Of a stretch of 64,000 nt of DNA, positions 33,503 to 44,235 are shown piece by piece. The DNA is from Solanum dulcamara (lineage: Eukaryota > Streptophyta > Magnoliopsida > Solanales > Solanaceae). A model generated the notes under the pieces. It did not search any database. It was not told the origin of the DNA and was given only the letters and a program-made list of their open reading frames with translations. The DNA lies in NCBI RefSeq assembly GCF_947179165.1, contig NC_077238.1, positions 70,477,257 to 70,541,256 of the forward strand, in the 5' to 3' direction. Position 1 is the first letter of the stretch. Each line of letters begins with the position of its first letter. Both the position numbers and the translations under genes were made by a program.

Positions 33503-34640
33503 ATGCCTCCTAAACGTACCGCTAGCTAGAGGAATGTTGATAATACAGGGATGCCATAGTCCGAGGCACGCCTGGCAAGGGCTAGAGGCCGACCTGCGAG
33601 ATACTCGGAGGCACCCCAAGTGCCATCTACTCCACCTGCACCCACATCAGAGGTAGAATTTCGAGGGGCTATTGCAATGCTCACGCAACTAATGGCTGCC
33701 CGAAGTGGTAATCAGAGTTTGCCGACTCTTAGCTCTAGCTCCCAAGAGCCATCTGCTGCCACTATAATTAGAGACTTTCTGAGAATGAATCCGCTGGCAT
33801 TCACGGGTTCTAAGGTCGATGAAGACCCCCAAAACTTTATCGATGAGATATGGAAGATTCTGAAAGCTATGCATGCTACGGAAGATGCTGAACCTGCTAG
33901 GTGGGATGAATTTGAGGGAGCTTTTCTTGATCACTTCTTTCCCCAAGAATTGAGGGAAGCGAAGGTGGAGGAATTTGTTAATCTGAAACAAGAGGGAATG
34001 ACAGTTAAGAAGTATGGCCTGAAGTTCATCCAGCTATCCAGGTATGCTCCAGAAATGATTCCTGATGTGAGGTCAAAGATGAGGAAGTTCGTCTCCGGAT
34101 TAGGGAGGCATGTGAAGAAGGAGTGCAAAGCAGCATTGTTGATCTCGGACATGGATATTTTGAGACTAATGGTGTATGCTCAACAGGTGAAGGATAAGAA
34201 AAGAAAAGACAGAGAAGAGCACCTGAGCAAGAAGGCAAAATCAGCGGGCCCTGAGGGTGAACTGAGGCAAAGCAAGGGCAACAGGTTCTTCTTCCAGAAG
34301 AGGCCTTCCAACTATGCCTCATCTACCGCTAGTGAACCGATGCCACAAAACAGGTATGATCGGCAGGGACAAGGCCGCCAGAATTTCAGACCCCAGGGTT
34401 CTCAATCCCAAGCTAGCATGGGTCAAGATGCGCAAGGGAAGCTACTATGCGTCAAGTGTGGTAAGTTTCACTTGGGAGAGTGTAGAGTGGGAAGGATGGG
34501 TTGATATAAATGTGGCCAAATAGACCATTTTCAGAAGGAGTGTCCAGTATGGAAGAACAGGGCCCAACATTCTACCACCGCACCACCGACTAGAGGTAAT
34601 CAAAGGGGCACTACTTCAGGCACCGGCAGAGGTACAAATC
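33503..34640 (+). pseudogene. gag: Element D gag
   Basis: It starts at the ATG at 33503 (MPPKRTAS). Stops replace Gln codons at 33527 and 33557. The open stretch 33620-34504 covers the capsid-like region (EFRGAIAMLTQLMAAR, then FVSGLGRHVKKECKAALLIS) and a basic linker. A first CxKCGKFHLGEC knuckle-like motif is followed by a TGA at 34502 where E has Cys, destroying the second CCHC knuckle ([13 protein letters not shown]). Relative to E, 28 codons (E 43414-43497) are missing after residue GluAla-Thr-Glu near 33880, without a frameshift. Gag and pol share one frame. Confidence 0.87.
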
Positions 34641-36640
34641 ATTTATATGCCATGGGTAGTCGCCAAGATCAAGAGGACTCTCCAAATGTCGTGATGGGTA
34701 TGATTCGAGTCTCTTCTTTTGATTGTTATGTATTGATGGATCCGGGTGCCACCCTATCTTTTGTGACTCCTTATGTGGCTAGTAAATTCGATAAAATTCC
34801 TGAACGTCTTCTTGAGCCTTTTAGTGTGGCCACTCCTGTCGGTGATTCTGTCTTAGATGAGAGAGTCTATAGAGATTGCACTATGTCCATTTATCACAGG
34901 GATACCTTAGCCAACCTAGTTGAGTTGGACATGGTTCACTTTGACGTGATCCTTGGCATGGACTGGCTCTATGTCTGTTATGCCTCTATTGATTGTAGAA
35001 CTCAGATTGTCATATTCAAATTCCCGAATGAGGCTGTCATAGAGTGGAAGGGTAGTCCGATTACCCCTAAGGGTAAGTTTATTTCATACCTTAGGGCCAA
35101 GAAGCTAATCTCAAAAGGGTGTGTTTATCACATTATCCGAGTGAAAGGTGACAATATTGAGTCTCCATCCCTTAAGTTGGTTCCGATTGTCAATGAGTTT
35201 CTGGATGTCTTTCCTGAAGATCTGCCTAGAGTCCCTCCTGATAGGGAGATCGACTTCGAGATTGATGTTCTTCCTGATACCCAGCCTATCTCAATTCCTC
35301 CTTATAGAATGGCCCCAGCCGAGTTGAAAGAGTTGAAGGAGCAGTTGAAGGACTTGTTAGATAAGGGATTTATTAGGCCGAGTGTCTCGCCATGGGGAGC
35401 TCCGGTCCTATTTTTTCGGAAGAAAGATGGGTCTCTTAGAATGTGTATTGACTACATGCAACTGAATAAGGTCACCGTAAAGAACAAATACCCTTTCCCC
35501 AGAATAGATGATTTATTTGATCAACTTCAGGGTGCCACGTGTTTCTCGAAGATAGACTTGAGATTCGGTTACCACCAGTTGAAGGTAAGAGAATGTGATA
35601 TTCCGAAGACTGCTTTACGGACTCGTTATGGCCACTTTGAATTTTTGGTCATGTCCTTTGGGTTGACTAATGCCCCCGCCGCTTTTATGGATCTCATGAA
35701 CCGAGTATTCAAACCATATCTTGATATGTTTGTGATTGTATTCATAGATGATATTCTAGTCTACTCAAAGAATGAGGAGGAGCATGCCCATCATCTTAGA
35801 GTCATCTTGCAAACTTTGAGAGACCAGGTATTGTATGTAAAGTTCTCCAAATGTGAATTTTGGCTTGCATCAGTGGCCTTCCTAGGCCACATTATATTTG
35901 GAGATGGTGTTCAGGTTGATGCTCAGAAAATTGAGGCAGTGAAGGGTTGGCCCAGACCCACATCCCCGATAGAGATAAAGAGCTTCTTGGGTTTGGCTGG
36001 CTATTATCGAAGGTTCGTAGAGGGATTCTCCTCCATATCATCTCCATTGACTAAGATGACTCAAAAGAAGGCTAAGTTCCAATGGTCCGAGGCTTGTGAG
36101 GAGAGTTTCCAGATATTGAAGACTAAGCTGACCACTGCCCCTGTTCTAACCTTGCCCGATGGTACAGAGGGCTTTGTGATTTATTGTGATACATCCAGAA
36201 TCGGGTTGGGTTGTGTACTGATGCAAAGGGGAAAGGTGATAGCCTATGCTTCGAGACAACTTAAGGTTCATGATAAGAATTACCCAACTCATGAACTTGA
36301 GCTGGCAGCTGTGGTGTTCACGCTTAAAATTTGGCGCCACTACCTGTATGGAGTGCATGTTGATGTATTCACCGATCACAAGAGCTTGCAATACGTCTTT
36401 AGCCAGAAGGAACTCAACCTGAGGCAAAGGAGATGGCTTGAGCTACTCAAGAACTATGATATGAGCATCCTCTACCATCCAGGTAAAGCTAATGTTGTAG
36501 CTGATGCTCTTAGCAGGTTGTCTATGGGTAGCACTGCCCATGTGGAGGAAGGAAGGAGAGAATTGGCGAAAGAGGTACACAGATTAGCCCGATTGGGAGT
36601 TCATCTGGAAGAGAACAATAAAGGCGGAGTTACTATTTAG
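34641..36640 (+). pseudogene. pol: Element D protease, RT and RNase H
   Basis: An open stretch of 662 codons (34652-36640). The protease has [20 protein letters not shown] (near 34725) and DVILGMDWL. The RT has [35 protein letters not shown] and the intact catalytic [11 protein letters not shown] (near 35737-35766). RNase H has [38 protein letters not shown] and [11 protein letters not shown], so all four acidic positions are present. It ends at a TAG (36638) where E has CAG. The unit would make cDNA in the particle. It is the best-preserved RT in the window. Confidence 0.92.
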
Positions 36641-38128
36641 GATGGGTCTACATCCTCACTTATGGCAGAGGTAAAGGAGAAGCAAGACCAAGACCCCATC
36701 CTTCTCCAATTGAAGGGAATCGTTCACAAACAAGAGGTGATGGTTTTCACCAAAGGGGGAGATGGTGTGTTAAGGTACCAAAATAGATTATGTGTGCCGG
36801 ATGTCGATGATGTTCGAGAGAGGATTTTGGCCGAAGCGCATAGTTCTAGGTACTCCATTCATCCAGGCTCTACGAAAATATATCATGACCTGAGGGAAAT
36901 CTATTGGTGGAGTGGGATGAAGAGGGATATTGCGGAATTTGATTCCAAGTGCCCGAATTGCCAACAGGTAAAGGTTGAGCATCAAAGGCCATGTGGTTTA
37001 GCCCAAAACATAGAAAATCTAGAATGGAAATGGGAGATGATCAACATGGACTTTATTACAGGCTTGCCGAAGTCTCGAAAGCAACATGATTCCATTTGGG
37101 TGATTGTGGATAGAATGACGAAATCAGCTCACTTCTTGGCGGTTAAGACTACTGATACCGCAGAAGATTATGCAAAGTTGTACATCCAAGAGATCGTCAG
37201 ATTTCATAGGGTTCCCTTGTCTATTATCTCAGACAGAGGAGCTCAATTCACTTCCCAATTTTGGAAATCCTTTCAGAAGGGATTAGGTTCGAGGGTGAAC
37301 TTGAGTACCGCCTTCTATCCCTAAACAGATGGCCAAGCAGAGTGCACCATCCAGACATTGGAAGATATGTTGAGGGCATGTGTGCTTGACTTCAAGGGAA
37401 ATTGGGATGATCACCTACCTCTCATAGAGTTTGCATACAACAATAGCTATCATGCAAGCATTCAAATGGCTCCTTATAAAGCTTTGTATGGGAGGAGGTG
37501 TAGATCTCCCATTAGATGGTTTGAAGTTGGTGAAGCAGAGTTGATTGGGCCTGACCTTTTTCACCAAACCATGGAGAATGTGAGAGTTATCCAAGATAGG
37601 CTAAAGACAGCCCAAAGCAGCCAAAAATCTTACACTGATGTGAGAAGGAGAGACTTAGAGTTTGAGGTGGGTGATTGGGTGTATTTGAAAGTATCACCCA
37701 TAAAGGGTGTCATGGGGTTTGGAAAGAAGGGGAAGCTTAGTCCTCGATATATTGGTCCTTACTAGATCTTGAGACGGATTGGGAGTGTTGCTTATGAGTT
37801 GGAGTTGCTGTCGGAGCTAGCCTCTATTCATTCGGTATTCCACATTTCGATGTTGAAAAAGTGCTTGGGCGATCCCTCGTTGGTAGTCCCCATTGATAGC
37901 ATTGGAATTAAGGATAGCTTGGCTTATGAAGAGGTTCTGGTCCAAATTCTTGATCGCCAAGTTCACAAACTGAGGAACAAAGAAGTCGCCTCAGTCAAAG
38001 TCCTGTAGAGAAACCAATTTGTTGAGGAAGCCACATGGGAAGCGGAGGAAGCCATGAAATCTAAATATCCCCATCTATTCGTGCCTACCGAGGAGAATGT
38101 TGAAGGTAACGACATTTCCTTGACTTGA
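36641..38128 (+). pseudogene. pol: Element D integrase with chromodomain-like tail
   Basis: It continues in the same frame after the TAG at 36638. The zinc-binding segment ([20 protein letters not shown], then CPNCQQVK) is intact. The core has NMDFITGLP and IISDRGAQFTSQFW, and the catalytic Glu in DGQAE follows a TAA at 37322. [12 protein letters not shown] module precedes a TAG at 37763. The tail, RNQFVEEATWEAEEAMKSKY, follows a TAG at 38006. Every stop lies where a homologous copy has Gln or Trp. The final TGA is at 38126-38128. Confidence 0.88.
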
Positions 38129-38238
38129 ATTCATTAGTGCATTTTAAGTTTTGATTGATATTTGTTTGAAAATTTAATTGATTGAATGATTGGATGTTGA
38201 TTGTGATTTGTACCCTGAGTCTATTCCTAGCCACTCGT

Positions 38239-38270
38239 CATTCGAGGACGAATGATCCCAAGGGGGAGAT
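38239..38270 (+). other. Element D hairpin and polypurine tract
   Basis: CATTCG-AGGA-CGAATG (38239-38254) is a perfect 6 bp stem with a 4-base loop. The purine run AAGGGGGAGAT (38260-38270) lies two bases before the 3' LTR. The hairpin lies after the pol stop, so here it is non-coding. Confidence 0.8.
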
Positions 38271-38272
38271 AA

Positions 38273-40715
38273 TGTAACACCCCTCAAAATTTTCCCCTAG
38301 AATTCAAACCCTTCTTGTATACGGGTAGGGTCGAACTCGAGTATTGAGGAGCGTATGCATGAGTCGAAATGAGTCTTTGAGAATTTGAGCAGCGTTAGAG
38401 GTGAGGCAGGGTCATGAAGAACCCCTAGGATCAAATTAAATCCAAAAGATTCGTCGTGGCTAAGTTTGGGTAGGAGTTCGCATAAAGGGTCGACTTCTAA
38501 CGACCCTATCTTTTGAAAGATGACAATCTGGGTGGCCCATGAACCATCAAATCAAAAGTCGTTGAGTCTTCTTTCCAATGCCACCAAGAACGTAAATTTT
38601 GGAGTTTGGAGTCAAAAGATATGACGATCCTAAGATGAACTAGCACGGTAGGAATTTCATTTCTAGCCTGGGTTGCAGTTGCTGGGGAAATGGCCTTGGC
38701 GCTATAAGGGCGCGAAGCACCACTATCGCGCCATAATTATGCCTCAGTAGTTTGGTCCTTGGCGCGACGCGCCACTAAAAGTTGTGCAGGGTTTTTCAAG
38801 CCAAATTTCCAGAACCCAGAAAAATATAGCCTTGGCGCTGTAAGGGCGCGACGCGCCACTATCGCGCCAGAAACATGCCTCAGTAGTTTGGTCTCTGGCG
38901 TGGCACGCCACTACGAGGTGTGCATGTTTTAGGCATATTCAGCCTGGCGCTGCAATGGCGCGACGTGCCACTATTGCGCCAGGTGCATTTTTAGCCTATT
39001 TTCAGAACTTTTGAGGAGGGGTAATTTGGGAACTTACCCAAATTATATCTATGTTACCCTTGGTCCTTCGGGAACACACTTTGCAGCCTCACCCTCTCTC
39101 TAAAAAGCCCTAGCTTCTCTCTCTTTTCTTCTTCTTCTCCATTCCCAACAAAAAGGAGTCCAAGAGCTTCAAGATTTGAGTCCTCCATTGAAGACCCAAC
39201 CACAAGGTTTTCTTCAAGTCTTCACTAAGGTATGTAAGGCTATCTAAAACATGGGTTGAGTCCACCCATGTGCCCTATTCTTGCTTTGAGGTTAGATGTC
39301 CATAGAAATGGAGTTTCTTGGTATGGTTTATGCTTGTATGAACTTTGTCCCCTATGTATTTGATTCTATATGTGTTTATGTTGTTGAGCCAAAAAGTTCC
39401 TAAATTGAGCCTTTATGTGAGTATGAGTCGATGAAGATGAGTTGTTAAATATGTTTTATTGATCTTCTTAATTATGTGGATTATGATGAAGGATGTTATT
39501 TTCTTTAAAATGTTGCTTATCTTAAATTGTTGACTTAAAGCCTTGGAGTTGTGATGAGTTTCAAAGATTGAGTAAATGGATTGAGGAAATGATTGGTTGT
39601 GCTTATATGTTGCTATAAATGTGCATTCAAATTTCTTTTGAAAGATATGACTGAGATTGACCGGATAGTATGATTGGAAAAGATTTGATCATGATAGAGT
39701 TGATGAGTTGATGAGGTTGTAATGAGACTTGTCAATATGATTTGATTGAGTTGATTGGATGGAGTTTTATGAGCATTGAGTCTTTGGAGGAGTATCGAGC
39801 ACCGAATTGGGCAAGAGTAAAGTCCATACTCGAACCCAATAACTACGTCGCCAAACATAGGGGGGATTGAACCGTTAAAGTCAGATGCTTCCCCGAGATG
39901 TTTGTCCTGACATTATAGGACTTGGTTGGATTGGATCCATGATTGGTTGATTCGTTCATACCCTAGCAATGTATGAACGGACGCAGCAACAACGTCGGTT
40001 TGTTGTACTTTTATTGGCTCATAAGTGATGGTTGTCGGGTAAGAGAAACTCCCAAATAGGTCTTGATAGTACTCTGAGTCAGATTGAGTTGAATTGTATG
40101 TGATTGGTCCCATCTAAATCATATTCTTGTTTAGACTTAGGACATTTGATTGAGTCATTATTCCTCTTGAGTTGAGCTTCCAAGTTGATTAATTCTTTCG
40201 TGATATTCGTTGTATTCGGCCATTTTACATACTCGTATATTCCATGTACTAATGCCATTTGGCTTGCATCATTTCATGATGCAGAGACAGGTACTAGAGG
40301 TCATCAACCGGCGCTACATTGAAGATCCACCTACGCTCTCAGCTAGTTGGTGAGTCCTCCTAGTTCCCGGAGGATGTTGAGTCTTCTTGTACAGTTTTGT
40401 TGTCATTTCCTTTATTTTGATTATTGGTAGCCATGGACTTGTCATCGGCACCTCTTAGACCTTGATATAGGCTTCATAGACTAGAGTGTGGGGAGGTTGA
40501 ACGGTTATTTTTTTGAGGAGTCTTATATTATGTGTTTGTCGGGCTTATAAATGTTTGGCCTTCGACCCCCATATATAAATAGTATTTCTTTAATTGAGTT
40601 TCCACTAACAGAATGTGACTGAATGAATGTGTGACTGGACTAGGTGGTTCGCTCGGATGTCAGAAATGGTCTTTGGGTGCCGGTTACGTCTAGGGTACCC
40701 TCCTGGGGCATGACA
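38273..40715 (+). repeat. 3' LTR of element D
   Basis: It runs from TGTAACACCCC to GGGGCATGACA, 2443 bp, nearly the same length as the 5' LTR, with scattered substitutions only. It contains the CG-rich array (38695-38982) and the same promoter and donor-like motifs (donor GT at 39230). Confidence 0.92.
38695..38982. repeat. CG-rich palindromic array in D 3' LTR
   Basis: Same block order as 31263-31549. A few CpGs have changed to TpG or CpA (for example GACGTGCC for GACGCGCC). Confidence 0.86.
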
Positions 40716-40720
40716 TTTGG

Positions 40721-42816
40721 CCCCTGGCGCAGCGCGCCACTACGAGGTGTGCAGGGTTTTTCAAGCCAAATTTTCAAAACTCAGAAAATATGGCCTTGGC
40801 GCTGTAAGGGCGTGATGCGCCACTATCGCGCCAAGAATGTGCCTCAGTAGTTTGGTCTTTGGCATGGCACGCCACTAACTGATGTGCAGGTTTTTAGGCG
40901 TAATTGACCGGCGCTGCAAGGGCGCGATGCGCCACTATCGCGCCAGGAGCATTTTAGCCTATTTTTCAGAACTTTTGAGAAGGGTCAGTTTGGGAATTGT
41001 CCCAAATTATATATGTTTCATCCTTGACCAATTTGGGAATATATTTTCAGCCCTCTCTCTCTCTCTAAAAGCCCTAGGAGATTCTCTCTCTCTCTCTTCT
41101 TCTTCTTCTCCATTACCAACAAGAAGTGTTCCAAGAGTTTCAAGATTTGAGTTCTCCATTAAAGACCCAACATCAAGGTTTTCTCCAAGTCTTCACTAAG
41201 GTATCTAAGGCTATCTAAAACATGGGTTGAGTCCACCCATGTTCCCTATGCCTTCTTTGAGAATAAACGTCCATAGGAATGAAGTTTCTTGGTATGGTTT
41301 ATGTTTGAATGAGCTTTGTCCCCTATTAATTTGATTCCCTATGTGTTGATGTTGTTGAGCTAAGAGGTTCCTAAAATCTTTATGTTAGTATAAGTTGATG
41401 GGGATGACTCGTTAATATGTTTTGTTGATCTCTTTAACCATGTGATTATGTGGTATAAGTCATTTTCCTTAAATGTGTTATTCTACTTGAATTGTTGGGC
41501 GAAAGCCATAGAGTTGTGATGAGTCTTGAGTAGATGTCATAAATGCTTATCTAAATGAGGCTTAATTGAGTTGATTGGAGGATAGAATTGACGAGTGGAT
41601 GAAGTCCTAAATGAGACTTGCCATTGTGACTTAATTGAGTTGAAATGAGAATAGAATTGATGAGTTGGCAAGGTCCTAAATGAAACTAGCCATGAGGTCT
41701 TGTTTGAGATGATTGGATGAAGTCTTATGAGCATAGAGTAATGGGAGGAGTATCGAGCACCGAGGTGGGCGAGAGTATAGTCCGTACTCGAACACCAGAA
41801 ACTACGCCGCCAATGTAGTTAGGGATGGAACCGTTAAAGTCGGATGCTTCTCGTGGGATCGAACTACTAAAGTCGGATGTTTCCCATTTTTTTTATTGTC
41901 CTGAAATGATAAGACTTGACTAATCGATGGTATCCATGATTAGGGAGGCGTTCATGCCCTGACAAGGTATGGACGGACGTGGCAACTACGTCTGATTGTT
42001 GTACTATCACTGGCTCATAGGTGATGGTTGTCGGATAAGAGAAACTCCTATTTAGGTTTTGATGGTGCTCCGAGTCAATTGAGTTGAGTGGCTTATGAGC
42101 TAGTCCCATCTAAACCATTTCTTGTTAGACTTAGGACACTAGAGTGAGTTGTTATGTATTTATATATATGAGTTGAGATCTTGAGTTGATATTGATATTT
42201 TCTTAATGTTTTATTCATCCGGCCATTTTACATACTCGTACATTCCACGTACTGACGCCATTTGGCCTGCATCGTTTCATGATGCAGAGACAAGTACCAG
42301 AGATCATCAACCGGCGCACCGTTGATTATCCACACACTTCCAGCTACTTGGTGAGTCCTCCTAGTTCCAGAGGATCTTGAGCTCCCTGTATAGTTTCGTT
42401 TTGTCTCCTTATTTTGATTGTTGGTAGGCATGGGCTTGTCATTGGCACCTCCTAGACTTTGATAGAGGCTTCATAGACTAGAGTGTGGAAAGGTTGGACT
42501 ATTTTTTTTTTGAGAAGTCTTATTACTTTTGTTTTGATGAGTTGATAGTGATTGGCCCTCGGCCCTTATATTATGAATAGTGTATCTATGATTGAGTCTT
42601 CCTCTAAGTGAATGTGAATGAATAATAGTGTAACTGAATAAGGTGATTCGCTTGAAGGCCAGAAATGGCTTTAGAGTGCCGGTCACGCCAAGGGTACCCT
42701 CTCGGGGCATGACAAACATATGAATGATAGTGTGACTGAATTAGGTGGTTCGCTTGAAGGCCAGAAATGGCTTTTGAGTGCCGGTCACACCTAGGGTACC
42801 CTCCCGGGGCGTGACA
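40721..42816 (+). repeat. 5' LTR of element E, second part
   Basis: It continues the LTR interrupted by D and starts with the second half of the CG-rich array (to about 40945). The inverted repeat plus TATA (40989-41014), CT-rich leader and a mutated donor (GTATCT at 41201) follow. The end is duplicated: TGACA occurs at 42710-42714 and again at 42812-42816, in two 102 bp direct copies (42618-42719 and 42720-42821). Confidence 0.88.
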
Positions 42817-42821
42817 AACAT
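42618..42821 (+). repeat. 102 bp tandem duplication across the LTR end of E
   Basis: Two copies with offset 102 bp, both ending GACAAACAT. The repeat includes the last ~97 bp of the LTR plus the bases between the LTR and primer site. Only the second copy is followed by the primer site. The copies differ at several positions, so the duplication is not recent. Confidence 0.85.
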
Positions 42822-42832
42822 GGTATCAGAGC
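42821..42832 (+). other. Primer-binding site of element E
   Basis: TGGTATCAGAGC, a perfect initiator-tRNA-Met type site, follows the second copy of the LTR end. Confidence 0.9.
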
Positions 42833-43032
42833 ATAGAGTTCAAGTGTCCTAGGGAGTCTATGAAGCCGTGTCTGGTAGAGTCTTGTTTATGGGTGTGTTG
42901 TGCACCACATTTATAATCAGGAGGCTATAAGACATTAAGAATTGTTTCACTTCTTTCATACTCTGGAATTCGTGCGATAGAGTTAAACTCTATAAAACTC
43001 CTTTCTAATTCGTGTGTTATACGTTACAGATA

Positions 43033-44217
43033 ATGTCTCTTAAACGCATGGCTAGCCAGAGATATGTTGATAACGCCGAGATGCCCCAATCAGAGGTACA
43101 TCCAGCAAGGGCTAGAGGCTGACCTGCAAGTTATGCGGAGGCACCCCAAGTGCCTGCTACTCCGCCTGCACCCACTTTAGAGGCAGAATTTCGAGGGGCA
43201 ATTGCTATGCTCACTCAATTAGTGGCTGCTCGAAATGGTAACCAGAGTTCACCGACTCTTAGCTCTAGTTCCCAAGAGCAGTCTACTACCACTAGAATTA
43301 GAGACTTTCTAAGGATGAATCTACCAGCATTCACGGGTTCTAGGGTTGATGAAGACCCCCAAAACTTTATTGATGAGATGTGGAAAATTCTGAAAGCTAT
43401 GCATGCTACGGAAATTGAGGGGGTTGAGTTGGTGTCCTACCAGCTCAAGGATGTGGCAAACATCTAGTATAACCAATGGGAACAAAGTAGAGGTGAGGAT
43501 GCTGAACCTACTATGTGGGATGAATTTGAGGGAGCCTTTCTTGACCACTTCTTTCCCCGAGAATTAAGGGAAGCGAAAGTGGAGGAGTTTGTGAATCTAA
43601 AACCAGAAGGCATGACTGTTAAAGAGTACAACCTAAAGTTCATCCAGCTGTCCAGGTATGCTGTAGAGATGATCCCGAATGTGAGGTCGAAGATGAGGAA
43701 GTTCATCTCCGGATTAGGGAGGCATGTGAAGAAGGAGTGAAAAGTAGCATTGTTGATCTCGGACATGGATATTTCGAGATTAATGGTGTATTCTCAATAG
43801 GTGGAGGATGAGAAAAGAAAAGACAAAGAGGAGCATCTGAGCAAGATGGCAAGATCAGCGGGCCATGAGAATGAACAGAGGCAAAACAAGGGCAACAGGT
43901 CCTTCTTCCAGAAGAGGCCTCCCAATTATGTCTCATCTACCGCCAGTACACCTATGCCACAAAACAAGTATGATCGGCAAGGACAGAGTCGCCAGAATTT
44001 CAGACCTCAAGGTTCTCAATCCCAAGCCAGCATAAGTCAAGGCTCGAGAGGGAAGCCACCATGCGGCAAGTGTGGTAGGCTTCACTTGGGAGAATATAGA
44101 GTGGGAAGGGTTGGTTGTTATAAATGCAGCCAAATAGACCATTTCCAGAGGGAGTGTCCAATAGGGGGAAATAGAGTCCAGCATTCTGCCACTGCACCAC
44201 CGGCTAGAGGTAATTAG
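43033..44217 (+). pseudogene. gag: Element E gag
   Basis: It starts at the ATG 43033 (MSLKRMASQRYVDNAEMPQS), four bases after an acceptor-like TTACAG. Stops fall at the CGA-derived TGA near 43120, in the capsid (after LKDVANI), at GAG-TGA near 43738, at a CAG-derived TAG near 43798 and at a TAG at 44215. It keeps the VELVSYQLKDVANI segment missing from D and an intact CYKCSQIDHFQREC zinc knuckle. All pieces lie in one frame with pol. Confidence 0.85.
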
Positions 44218-44235
44218 AGGGGCACTACTTCGGGT

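Larger units (their letters stand above)
30840..40715 (+). mobile_element. Element D: full-length Ty3/Gypsy chromovirus inserted in the LTR of E
   Basis: The two LTRs (2447 and 2443 bp) are very similar by eye. A TTTGG target duplication lies at 30835-30839 and 40716-40720. There is a perfect primer site, a single gag-pol frame from 33503 to 38128, a hairpin and a polypurine tract. It is the most complete and probably youngest element in the window. Seven in-frame stop codons and a 28-codon gag deletion relative to E make it non-autonomous. Confidence 0.94.

Noticed and set aside
34026..34322. Minus-strand frames over D and E gag (also 33689-33991, 43464-43766, 43703-43936)
   Set aside because: They are antisense shadows of gag; the plus-strand frame has the capsid and zinc-knuckle signatures.
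40882..41199. 105-codon plus-strand frame ending in a Ser-rich stretch
   Set aside because: It lies across the CG-rich array, TATA box and CT-rich leader of the E LTR. It is non-coding LTR sequence.
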